Positions 12,302 to 20,055 of a DNA stretch of 64,000 nt are shown one piece after another. Under the pieces are notes generated by a model, which saw nothing but the letters and a program-made list of their open reading frames with translations, had not been told where the DNA came from and did no database searches. The position numbers and the translations under genes were made by a program. The stretch covers positions 1-64,000 of the forward strand of contig NZ_CP090347.1 of NCBI RefSeq assembly GCF_021398715.1. The letters run 5' to 3'. The stretch is from Microbacterium binotii. GTDB taxonomy: Bacteria > Actinomycetota > Actinomycetes > Actinomycetales > Microbacteriaceae. Position 1 is the stretch's first letter. The number at the start of each line of letters is the position of its first letter.

Positions 12302-13771
12302 ATGAAAGAAAGTCGGCTCGATCAACCCCGCGAGTGGGTGGGTCACTGGTGGCGACCCGATCATCCCGAAGCGGTATCGGCGGGTGTGCTCACGTACGAC
12401 CCGGAAAAGGGCGTGGCCCTACGGTTAATCGGCGGTTGGTCTCGCTTCGCATCCACTGAGCTTGTGCCGGGACTGGTCGCACATCATGACGAGATTGAAC
12501 GCTGGCCAGTGATTCACGGACGCTCCGGTGATTCGCAACTTACGATCGTCGAGCCCTGGGTTTCTCACACAATTGGCCCCTACCGCGAGGATCCTCACGA
12601 GATGACCCTTGCGGCACTGACTCTGCTCGATGGGTGCCATCTCAAAGCGCCCGATTCCCCTGACTTCATCGGCGCATCCGTGACAGTGGAGAATCTCGCG
12701 GGATGGGTTGGGTGGGGGCAAGCTGAAATCAGGGCACGTGGCCAGCGGTCGCCGCAACTCGATGACGAGGAGCCGAGGCGCACCGTAGTAGCGGCATTCG
12801 GCGACGTGGAGGCGCGGTTGCACTCGTCCTCTGACTATCACTCCACTGAGTTCCGTCGCGATGGACATCGCGAGACGCGGCGATCCGACGCTGCGGTGCA
12901 GTTCACCTCAGACACTCCACGGCCGATGAACGAATGGTTCTCGATGACCGGGGCCGTCAGTGATCTGGTGTCACTCGCCACAATGTCGGCGTGCGCGGAC
13001 ATCACGATAAGCCTCGTTCTGCCGCCCGCGCCCGAGCTGTTTCCAAAAGGGGACTTCTTCGCCGACCGCCCCCGTGTGGTGGACGTCTACCAGCTACATA
13101 CGGTCAAGCCCGATCCCGAAGGGAAGGCAGCCGTGTGGAACGACTTCGTTGTATCCGAGGCGGACCTGCCTTGGGCCCAGCTATTCCCCGCGTGGCTGCA
13201 AGTGCGCGACAGATTCGCGGCCGCACGGAGCATGGTTCTCGGATTGCGCTACATCACGCGCAGCTACCTCGATTCGCGGGTTGTCACGGCGGTCGGGGCG
13301 GCTGAAGCTTTCCATCGAGCACTTGACACGCTCCCGCCAATCCCGCCTGATGAGTTCGCAAATCTTCGCGCACTTCTCGTCCGAGCCGTACCAAAGGAGC
13401 GTCGAGGATGGGTGAACGATCGTGTTGCCTACAACGAGCCGTCGCTTAAACAGCGGCTTGTGGAGATGGCCACCCGGCCGGGCGCCTTCATGACCAAACT
13501 GGTCCCTGATCCCGACAGGTGGGCAAAGACTGCCGCGCGTGTACGCAATGATCTTGCGCATCGGGGCCACGCGGGAACGGACTATGACCTTTTGCATGCT
13601 GTCGTAGAGGTGACCTCGGCGGTGGTGGTGGTAAACCTTCTCAAGGAGATGGGGATACCGGTCCGGCGCCTTGAATCGGCGCTGAGTGAGCACCCCGAGT
13701 TCAAATGGGCGTGCACGCTCGCACAGAAGCACTTCACCGCGCCCTCCACGATCGAAGTTCACGAAGGCTAG
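12302..13771 (+). CDS. ApeA-like HEPN-domain protein (putative abortive-infection effector)
   Basis: This 489-aa protein resembles the ApeA family, known as single-gene anti-phage proteins. An N-terminal sensing-type domain (about residues 1-290, with GHWWRPDHPEAVSAGVLTYDP and LEPW-like strands) is followed by a C-terminal helical HEPN domain. The HEPN RNase signature RX4H is present as RNDLAH at residues 415-420. Such proteins are thought to cleave RNA on infection. The start is set by a CAGGAT -10 hexamer 6 nt upstream, implying a leaderless mRNA. It stands alone. The family call comes from motif and architecture; activity is inferred. Confidence 0.72.
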   Translation: MKESRLDQPREWVGHWWRPDHPEAVSAGVLTYDPEKGVALRLIGGWSRFASTELVPGLVAHHDEIERWPVIHGRSGDSQLTIVEPWVSHTIGPYREDPHEMTLAALTLLDGCHLKAPDSPDFIGASVTVENLAGWVGWGQAEIRARGQRSPQLDDEEPRRTVVAAFGDVEARLHSSSDYHSTEFRRDGHRETRRSDAAVQFTSDTPRPMNEWFSMTGAVSDLVSLATMSACADITISLVLPPAPELFPKGDFFADRPRVVDVYQLHTVKPDPEGKAAVWNDFVVSEADLPWAQLFPAWLQVRDRFAAARSMVLGLRYITRSYLDSRVVTAVGAAEAFHRALDTLPPIPPDEFANLRALLVRAVPKERRGWVNDRVAYNEPSLKQRLVEMATRPGAFMTKLVPDPDRWAKTAARVRNDLAHRGHAGTDYDLLHAVVEVTSAVVVVNLLKEMGIPVRRLESALSEHPEFKWACTLAQKHFTAPSTIEVHEG

Positions 13772-13933
13772 CCGGGCGCGTCGGAAGCAGTCGTCGCGCC
13801 GCCAGTTCCCGGCGCCTCCCCGCGAAGAGGAACTGCGGCGGACCAGAATGGCATCAGCGACGCGGCGCGGTCGCGCCGCTCACCTTCCGTAAATCGCGCG
13901 ATCGAGGTGCGACGTAGGCGGCGCGGATGGAAA

Positions 13934-13939
13934 TAGTCT
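13934..13939 (+). promoter_or_regulatory. -10 hexamer TAGTCT, leaderless promoter
   Basis: TAGTCT ends 7 nt before the ATG at 13947, with no Shine-Dalgarno needed, so transcription should begin at or next to the start codon. Confidence 0.55.
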
Positions 13940-13946
13940 GGAGCGC

Positions 13947-15242
13947 ATGGTCCTGGTGCAAGCGTCGGTTCTGGATGTCATCGAGAACGCGCTCGGCGAA
14001 CGTGGCGACCGGGTGGCCTGGGACAAGCTGGCCCGAACTGAGCTTGAGAACCTACGAGATCGACTGCTGGAGTTCAGCGAGGCAGACGCGGAGACGCCCA
14101 CCCCTGAAGGTACTTATCTGATGAGCGGAACGTTCTCCCGTTACTGGGAGGATCCGCTGTCACGAGGTGAAATCACTGACGCCCTGCTGTACTACCCGCA
14201 ACTGCTGGTCCTTGATCCGTTCGCCGACTTCTTCGCTGACACCTCCGTCCTCCCGGAGACGCGCGACCTCCGCTATACCCACAACCGCCGAGAGACGATG
14301 CGCATCAGCGCTGGCGGCAAGGTCTGGGCGAACGCAGACTCGGCCCAGCATCATGGAGACGACTGGGAAGGCATCAGCGTCCGTCTGTCAGAGATATCGC
14401 GGAATCTCTATGAACTGGAAAGCCCGATTCGATCCGGTGTAATCATTCTGCGCAATCAGTGGGCGGTGCTGCAGAAGCGTCGCACTGCGCTCGAGACCTC
14501 CGTGCGGTTCGATGTGCGATCCGCACGCATGCAGACGACAATGCGCGAACTTCACAACGAAAACGCGAAGCTCCCGCTGTGGGACAACCTTCGGGGGTTC
14601 CACATCACGGGGAGCGGGGCGTTACACCCGGCCGATGTGCCCTGGGAATTCCAGCACTTCTTTCTCTTCCTGGCGAAGACTCTCGCTATCGCCGATTCCG
14701 CGAACGCTACTTATGCCCCCAGTTGGCCCGGCGACCTGCAGCTGCTCGAGGCGAAGGTCGACTCGACCCCGGCTCAGGGCTACCCGCCGCAGGTACTGGC
14801 TCAGATTTCGAAGATTGTGCTGCCGGCCACTGATGTCGCGATCCGAGAGGCAGCAAACATTCGCGCATCCTCGTCCGACTTCGCGGACTGGCGTGCCAAG
14901 CTGCGCGAATTTGCCCGTGCGGCGAGCGCGGACAATCCCCGGGAACTCGAGGAACGCGCCAACGATGTGTTCCAACCCGAGGTGCGTCGCATCGAGAGGG
15001 AGCTGTCTGGTCGCAAGCAAAGCGCAGCAAAGGACTCAGTGACCGAGCTTCTCCTTTATGGCACCATCTCCACCGTTGCTACGGCTGCCACTTCCGAGAA
15101 CTTCGCGTTGGGCGCGACTGTTGGGGCCGCCGCCGCTGCAGCGACCGGAGTCGTCAGTTGGATCCGAAACGCATACCGCAGACCACAGCTCCATGGTGCA
15201 GACGCGGTACTTGCGGCTTTGGCCCGCTCCGATCGGAAGTAG
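13947..15242 (+). CDS. Protein of unknown function with hydrophobic C-terminus
   Basis: Not recognised. The 431-aa protein has a mixed soluble body with an acidic/aromatic segment YYPQLLVLDPFADFF (about residues 88-102), a charged helical region (about 160-215) and a second helical region rich in Arg/Glu (about 315-365). Near the C-terminus, residues about 368-410 are Ala/Gly-rich and hydrophobic, ending at WIRNAYRR, and could form one or two membrane helices. It lies between an ApeA-like and a HEPN gene and has a leaderless promoter. A membrane effector or a sensor partner is possible but unproven. Confidence 0.75.
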   Translation: MVLVQASVLDVIENALGERGDRVAWDKLARTELENLRDRLLEFSEADAETPTPEGTYLMSGTFSRYWEDPLSRGEITDALLYYPQLLVLDPFADFFADTSVLPETRDLRYTHNRRETMRISAGGKVWANADSAQHHGDDWEGISVRLSEISRNLYELESPIRSGVIILRNQWAVLQKRRTALETSVRFDVRSARMQTTMRELHNENAKLPLWDNLRGFHITGSGALHPADVPWEFQHFFLFLAKTLAIADSANATYAPSWPGDLQLLEAKVDSTPAQGYPPQVLAQISKIVLPATDVAIREAANIRASSSDFADWRAKLREFARAASADNPRELEERANDVFQPEVRRIERELSGRKQSAAKDSVTELLLYGTISTVATAATSENFALGATVGAAAAAATGVVSWIRNAYRRPQLHGADAVLAALARSDRK

Positions 15243-15316
15243 CGACTCTCACTCCTCGGTGGCGCGGTTGGTCATCGGTATCCGAACAGCCGTGAAAGAA
15301 GGAGTCCCGATAGTCC

Positions 15317-16255
15317 TTACAACGCGTCGACGAAGGTGCGCAGGGACTGAAGGTACGCGTTGCCAACGGGGCGATCGAACAGGGTGCCGAGAGCTGTTCC
15401 AAACCGGTTTAGCTCGGAGGTCTTCTTGACTGACGCCATATTGATGTCGGCGGCGGCCTCGAACCTATCGGGATCGCGCCGCCACGAAAGGAAGATCTCG
15501 ACCGTTTCGAAGCCGCCGACGAAGTTCTCCATAAGGTGCCTATCTACTGCGATGGAGACCGCGCCGATCGTTTGAAGCCAATCGACAATGGTCTTCTCGC
15601 CAACGTTCGACTGGTGAGCGCTGAGTGATGCCGTGCGCCGGGCACCGAGCGCCACGTTGACATGCGGCTCGAGGCCGCTAGATCCGAATCCAAAGTCATG
15701 CGCGATCCGGTTTCGCACGAGCCGAAGCTTCTCCAGCTTTCCAGTGGCGGCGCGCAGCGCCGGCGGCACATCTCCGAAGAGTCGCTTGTACGTGGCGATA
15801 CGCGAGGACCACGAGCCCTTCACGAGCCCGTCCAGATTCGGTCGCTCGAGTTGGAGTTGGTGCTTGCTCAATAGCGCCCCATCAACTCGCTTCGGAAATC
15901 CAGGCGAGAGAGCTGGGTCGGATGACACGGCCGCAGTAGCGATGGCTAACATGTAGCGTTCGAGAGCAGACGTCATCAAGAGAACCACGAGAAGGCGGCG
16001 CCAGCGACTTTCGACCTTCACCCGCCGTTTCAGTTCCTCGACTGCGTGGCCAAGGCGCCGTTCGTACTTCGCAGGAGCGACGAGGGCGATCATTGGATCG
16101 TCCGACAATGGGAACGACTTGATAGTGAACGAGAAGAGTTCGCTCTCCGCCGCCCCTACCCAGTAGAAGTGACTCAGGTCCGCCTGATCGACGCGAAACC
16201 GTAGCAGGGCGAGCGATGTATCGAACGATCCCCTTGCGCGGTCAAAAGCTGCCAT
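15317..16255 (-). CDS. HEPN-domain protein (putative RNase toxin)
   Basis: The 312-aa, mainly helical protein carries RNRIAH at residues 181-186, the RX4H signature of HEPN ribonucleases, within KLRLVRNRIAHDFGFG. Around it lie helices typical of the RiboL-PSP/MAE-type HEPN group. No nucleotidyltransferase (MNT) partner is adjacent, although HEPN toxins are often paired with one. The start has a GAAGGGG ribosome-binding site. The perfect inverted repeat GTTGGTCcGACCAAC ends 16-30 nt upstream, suggesting an operator. It is the only leftward gene in the central island. Toxin function is inferred. Confidence 0.65.
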   Translation of the reverse strand: MAAFDRARGSFDTSLALLRFRVDQADLSHFYWVGAAESELFSFTIKSFPLSDDPMIALVAPAKYERRLGHAVEELKRRVKVESRWRRLLVVLLMTSALERYMLAIATAAVSSDPALSPGFPKRVDGALLSKHQLQLERPNLDGLVKGSWSSRIATYKRLFGDVPPALRAATGKLEKLRLVRNRIAHDFGFGSSGLEPHVNVALGARRTASLSAHQSNVGEKTIVDWLQTIGAVSIAVDRHLMENFVGGFETVEIFLSWRRDPDRFEAAADINMASVKKTSELNRFGTALGTLFDRPVGNAYLQSLRTFVDAL

Positions 16256-16270
16256 GAATGCGCCCCTTCT

Positions 16271-16285
16271 GTTGGTCCGACCAAC
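16271..16285. promoter_or_regulatory. Inverted repeat upstream of the HEPN gene (candidate operator)
   Basis: GTTGGTC-C-GACCAAC is a perfect 7-bp inverted repeat around one base. It lies 16-30 nt upstream of the leftward HEPN start codon, where it would overlap the promoter or transcription start. Confidence 0.5.
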
Positions 16286-16458
16286 GCTAGAGCAGATCGG
16301 AGATCGCCCGTGGAGGCACTAGCGGTTCGCAGGTCGGCGCCTGAGCGTTCGACAGCGACGCCCGTACGCGAGCTTCGTCGAGGCGCCGGAGACCCGGGTC
16401 GCTAACTTGGGGAACTGTCCGGCCTTGGGTGTTCGCCGAAATAGGGCGCCGAGGACGA

Positions 16459-16464
16459 TAGCAT
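16459..16464 (+). promoter_or_regulatory. -10 hexamer TAGCAT, leaderless promoter
   Basis: TAGCAT ends 6 nt before the GTG start at 16471. No ribosome-binding site lies between them. Confidence 0.55.
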
Positions 16465-16470
16465 CTGCCC

Positions 16471-17763
16471 GTGGACCCATCCGACTTCTACGGCATATAT
16501 GGCATGACTGAGACCGTCTGCCTCGATCACATAACGGATGACGTGCTGCGCGGCCGTCTCGCTGGAATGGCCGAGAAATTTGCGTGCAGCTTTTGTGACC
16601 GAGTCGAGCGGCCAGACGGTGTGCCGTTCGCGATCATGATGGACGACCTTGGGGACCACGTCTGGGAAGCTGCGAACTGGCTTTACCGGTGGACGGAGGA
16701 CGTTCAATATTCTGACGATGGCGAGCCATGGTCCTACGAGGACCTGTTCGGTACAAGCGACGTCATCTACGACACTGTCGAAGATGCCATTGATCCCGCG
16801 TTCTCCATGCCAATTGTGGACCGGCTGGTGGAAGCGACGAAAGCAGCCGACTACTGGGTAGGTGGGGAGAGCAGCGACCCGTCGGTGCTCGGCTGGGCGC
16901 AATTCGCGCGAACGGTTCGCTTTGAGTCCCGTTTCGTGTTCGTTGGGTCCTCTGCACGACCGGGATTCGAAAACGAGCCGCCGGCTCGCCTCGCCAAGTT
17001 CCTCGAAGCACTCCTCGCATACGTTGAGTCGGACCTAGTCGTTGAGCTGGAAGCCGGCACGACACTGTACCGGGGACGAATGACGGACGATGCACGCAGA
17101 CTGCGAGCGAATATTGACCAGGAGCCGAGCAGCGAACTCGGATCAGCGCCACCGCACCTGGCGGAAGCTGGACGCCTGTCTCCCCAGGGGATAGGTATGT
17201 TCTATGCCGCCGACGAGCTCCGTACCGCCGTCGCTGAGATTGCCCTCCACTCTGCGTACGACGAGGCTGTAGTCGGCGGGTTCAAGACCACGCAGGTCTA
17301 TAGAATTCTCGACTTCACCCGCCCCATGTCAAAGCTTCCCAGCATCTTCGCTACCGACCCCGATAGCCGCAGGCGTTGGATGTTTACCCGCTTCAAGAAG
17401 CACTTCACTGACATGATTTCGGCCGCCGTGCCTCTAGACGGACGCCAGGCAGTGGATTACACCCCGACCCAGGTTGTCGCGGAGTGGTTGCGATATGTGC
17501 CCAAGGCTCGAATTCACGGGATCGCGTGGCCGTCGCACGTCACCGGTGGCAAGGGAAAGAACGTGATGCTTTTTCTCGGGCCCGGTCCTCACTTTCAGAC
17601 GGACCCACCGACCGCCGCCGAACTGGATCGTCGTCCACCGCGTGCGCCGTCCCTAACGCTGTCCCGAGATGACATCAGCCTTCATCACGCCGCCCGTGCT
17701 GTCACGGTCTCGGAGTTGGCGGAAGATGACTACGAAGACGACTACCTGTTTCTGTCCGAGTAG
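16471..17763 (+). CDS. HEPN/RES N-terminal and RES domain protein (putative NAD-degrading toxin)
   Basis: The N-terminal half (residues 1-130) has Cys17 and the CSFC pair (39 and 42) and matches the HEPN/RES N-terminal domain type. From about residue 199 a RES domain begins: LYRGR, then GIGMFYAADELRTAVAEI (about 240-258), and YTPTQVVAEWLR near 330, the Arg-Tyr-Glu positions used by RES toxins. Known RES toxins degrade NAD+ and are paired with an Xre antitoxin; none is adjacent here. The C-terminus is acidic (EDDYEDDYLFLSE). A GTG start 6 nt after TAGCAT implies a leaderless mRNA. Confidence 0.68.
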   Translation: MDPSDFYGIYGMTETVCLDHITDDVLRGRLAGMAEKFACSFCDRVERPDGVPFAIMMDDLGDHVWEAANWLYRWTEDVQYSDDGEPWSYEDLFGTSDVIYDTVEDAIDPAFSMPIVDRLVEATKAADYWVGGESSDPSVLGWAQFARTVRFESRFVFVGSSARPGFENEPPARLAKFLEALLAYVESDLVVELEAGTTLYRGRMTDDARRLRANIDQEPSSELGSAPPHLAEAGRLSPQGIGMFYAADELRTAVAEIALHSAYDEAVVGGFKTTQVYRILDFTRPMSKLPSIFATDPDSRRRWMFTRFKKHFTDMISAAVPLDGRQAVDYTPTQVVAEWLRYVPKARIHGIAWPSHVTGGKGKNVMLFLGPGPHFQTDPPTAAELDRRPPRAPSLTLSRDDISLHHAARAVTVSELAEDDYEDDYLFLSE

Positions 17764-18084
17764 CAGCCGCGTTGCTGGCGCGAGACTCACTGCGCCGAAC
17801 CTCGGAGCACACCCATTTGGTCCGCATCCGCAAGCCGGTCGTCAGCCGCGCGCGAGCACAAGATGCGCTTCCGGGGTACCCACCGGCGCATAGCTGGGGG
17901 GTCTACTTGTGGAGACCGCTCATGTTTGTGGCGAATCACGATTCCACATCGCAACCGCACGCTGCTTCCCGTTCCACCTGTACATCGCCAGTCCTTATGC
18001 CCGGCCTTTAGCGATCGCGCGACACACCGGTGACGTGCCGCCTCGCGGGGGCCTGTCGGGCGCGGGTATCAATACAATCGGGGA
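17764..18084. other. Intergenic region before the AIPR gene
   Basis: 320 bp with no supportable gene on either strand. The right end carries TACAAT (18073-18078), a near-consensus -10, 6 nt before the ATG of the AIPR gene. The rest shows no clear repeats or hairpins. Confidence 0.5.
18073..18078 (+). promoter_or_regulatory. -10 hexamer TACAAT, leaderless promoter
   Basis: A near-consensus TACAAT ends 6 nt before the ATG at 18085. The -35 region (around 18050) is weak. Confidence 0.6.
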
Positions 18085-19917
18085 ATGGTTAAGGGGAGTC
18101 CGTCCAACACTCAACTGCTCCTCTCGAGCGTGCTCGCTGAGCGACACGTTGCGCTGAGCCCCGACTCGGACGAGAGCACTTTCTTCGAGCTTCTCGTCGC
18201 GTCCGAGCTATTAAAGAGTTTCGATCTGGGCATCGACGAGATACAAGAAGGCCTTATAGGCGGCGGGATGGACGGCGGCATCGATGGCTTCTATGTCCTC
18301 GTTAACGGGGACCCGCTGGCGTCTGCGCAACCGAATCACCAGGATCGGGAGATCAGCGTCGATGTGGTCATCTTTCAATCAAAGACAACGCCGTCGTTCT
18401 CGGGCACCGCGCTCGACAAGCTCATCTCGACTTTGTCCACGCTGTTTGATCTGAGTCGGGACGAACGGGAACTGAAGCGTCTCTACAGCGAGAGGCTCAT
18501 GGAGCGCGCCAGCGTGTTCCGGGCGTTCTACCTGAAGAGCTTCGCGCGTATCTCCCACATGACTTTCAAAGTCTTCTACGTGACGCGCGGCGACGCCCCA
18601 CATGCAGCTTTCGCCCCTCAGGTGAGCACGATCGAACAAGTGTCGTCCCGGATGTTTCCCGAGGCCGACACGTCATTCGAATTCGTCGGCGCCGCGGAAC
18701 TGCTGAAAATGTTGCGCAGTCCGCGATCCGAATGGCTCGAGTTGAAGCTCTCCGAGGACGCGCTGAGCGCAGGCGCGGGCGGATTCGTGGCGCTCGTTCG
18801 CCTAAGCGACTTTGCTCGGTTCCTCACCGATGAGGACGGCCATCGGCGTCGCCGTCTGTTTCTCGATAACGTGCGTGATTTCGAGGGAAACAATACCGTC
18901 AACGAGGCGATCGCGCAGACCCTTGAATTACCTGGACCGGTCGACTTCTGGATGCTGAATAACGGCGTCACGATAGTCGCGAAGGGGGTTCGGCAGGCCT
19001 ACCGTGCACTCGGCCTCCAGGAGCCCAAGATCGTTAATGGATTGCAGACGTCAACGGTTCTCTTTGAGCACTTCAGGGAACGGCACGTCGAGGACGACCG
19101 GACCATTCTCGTCCGCATAGTCGTCCCACCAGACGAGGCCGCACGAGATCGCATCATCGTCGCTACCAACAACCAGACGGACATTAAGCCCGGCGTTCTT
19201 CGTGCCACGGACTCGATCCACAAAGACATCGAGCTCTTCTTCGCCGGCTCAGAGTTGGTTTACGAGCGGCAGCGCAACGCGTATCGCAATGATGGGGTCC
19301 AGCTGGAGAGGATCATCACGATCCCTCAGCTCGCTCGATCGATTGCGTCCACGCTCCTGCAGGACCCCTATCTGGCCGCGAAGGTGAACTCGCAGACACG
19401 CTTGGTCGCGAGCCCGGACCACTATCACCGTTTGTTCTCGAGTGACTATCCGTTGGCGGCGTATCTGACATCCGCGCGAATCACCAAGCGCATCGAGGCG
19501 TTCCTCGGGCGGCCTGCTCTCGATCACGAGTTCGATGCATACCAAGGCCCCAGGAGTCGAACACAACTCTGGTACACCCAGTGGCACGTTGCGATGGGAG
19601 TCGCACTCGATGCAGTCCCGGCTAAGCAGGTGACCCCTGACGCGCTCGCCGAACTGGACGTCGCGAGCATTTCCGATGCTCAGATCGAGAAGACCATTCG
19701 AGCCGTCAACCAATTCTTCAGCGAGGCGAGGCGCGATCATAAGCGGACTGTTTACCAACTCACGAAGTCGCAGGCCCTCACTGAGCTTCTGTTGAAGGAG
19801 ATGGGTGCGCCCACTCGATCGTGGGCGGCGCCGCCGAAGCAGTCTGCCTCCGATCGCGGTCGAATCCGAACACCGACTAGGAGGAATCGCGACGGCGTAT
19901 CAGCCACCGACCGATAG
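18085..19917 (+). CDS. AIPR-family protein (abortive phage infection)
   Basis: The AIPR family is named for abortive phage infection proteins. The hallmark core is present: NVRDFEGNNTVNEAI (from about residue 262), FWMLNNGVTIVA (about 287-298) and PKIVNGLQTSTVLFE (about 314-328). The N-terminus has a plausible PD-(D/E)XK nuclease arrangement, with Glu35 in FFELLVASELL, Asp67 in GGIDGFY and QSK at 98-100 after VVIF. The length of 610 aa is normal. The C-terminal 30 residues are basic and disordered. It stands alone with a leaderless promoter. Family assignment is good; nuclease activity is inferred. Confidence 0.8.
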   Translation: MVKGSPSNTQLLLSSVLAERHVALSPDSDESTFFELLVASELLKSFDLGIDEIQEGLIGGGMDGGIDGFYVLVNGDPLASAQPNHQDREISVDVVIFQSKTTPSFSGTALDKLISTLSTLFDLSRDERELKRLYSERLMERASVFRAFYLKSFARISHMTFKVFYVTRGDAPHAAFAPQVSTIEQVSSRMFPEADTSFEFVGAAELLKMLRSPRSEWLELKLSEDALSAGAGGFVALVRLSDFARFLTDEDGHRRRRLFLDNVRDFEGNNTVNEAIAQTLELPGPVDFWMLNNGVTIVAKGVRQAYRALGLQEPKIVNGLQTSTVLFEHFRERHVEDDRTILVRIVVPPDEAARDRIIVATNNQTDIKPGVLRATDSIHKDIELFFAGSELVYERQRNAYRNDGVQLERIITIPQLARSIASTLLQDPYLAAKVNSQTRLVASPDHYHRLFSSDYPLAAYLTSARITKRIEAFLGRPALDHEFDAYQGPRSRTQLWYTQWHVAMGVALDAVPAKQVTPDALAELDVASISDAQIEKTIRAVNQFFSEARRDHKRTVYQLTKSQALTELLLKEMGAPTRSWAAPPKQSASDRGRIRTPTRRNRDGVSATDR

Positions 19918-20043
19918 CTGGTCGCTCAGCGTACCGCGCGGGCGGAAGCCTTGGCCGCGCCGATCGTGACCAGTACGGTGGCCGCGCCAGCCAAGGATGT
20001 GTGCGCGCCGACCGTATTCGAGGTGACGGGAAGCCAACCTCCG

Positions 20044-20049
20044 TATTCT
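20044..20049 (+). promoter_or_regulatory. -10 hexamer TATTCT, leaderless promoter
   Basis: TATTCT ends 6 nt before the GTG at 20056. This supports that GTG over the upstream ATG at 19951. Confidence 0.6.
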
Positions 20050-20055
20050 GGGCTT

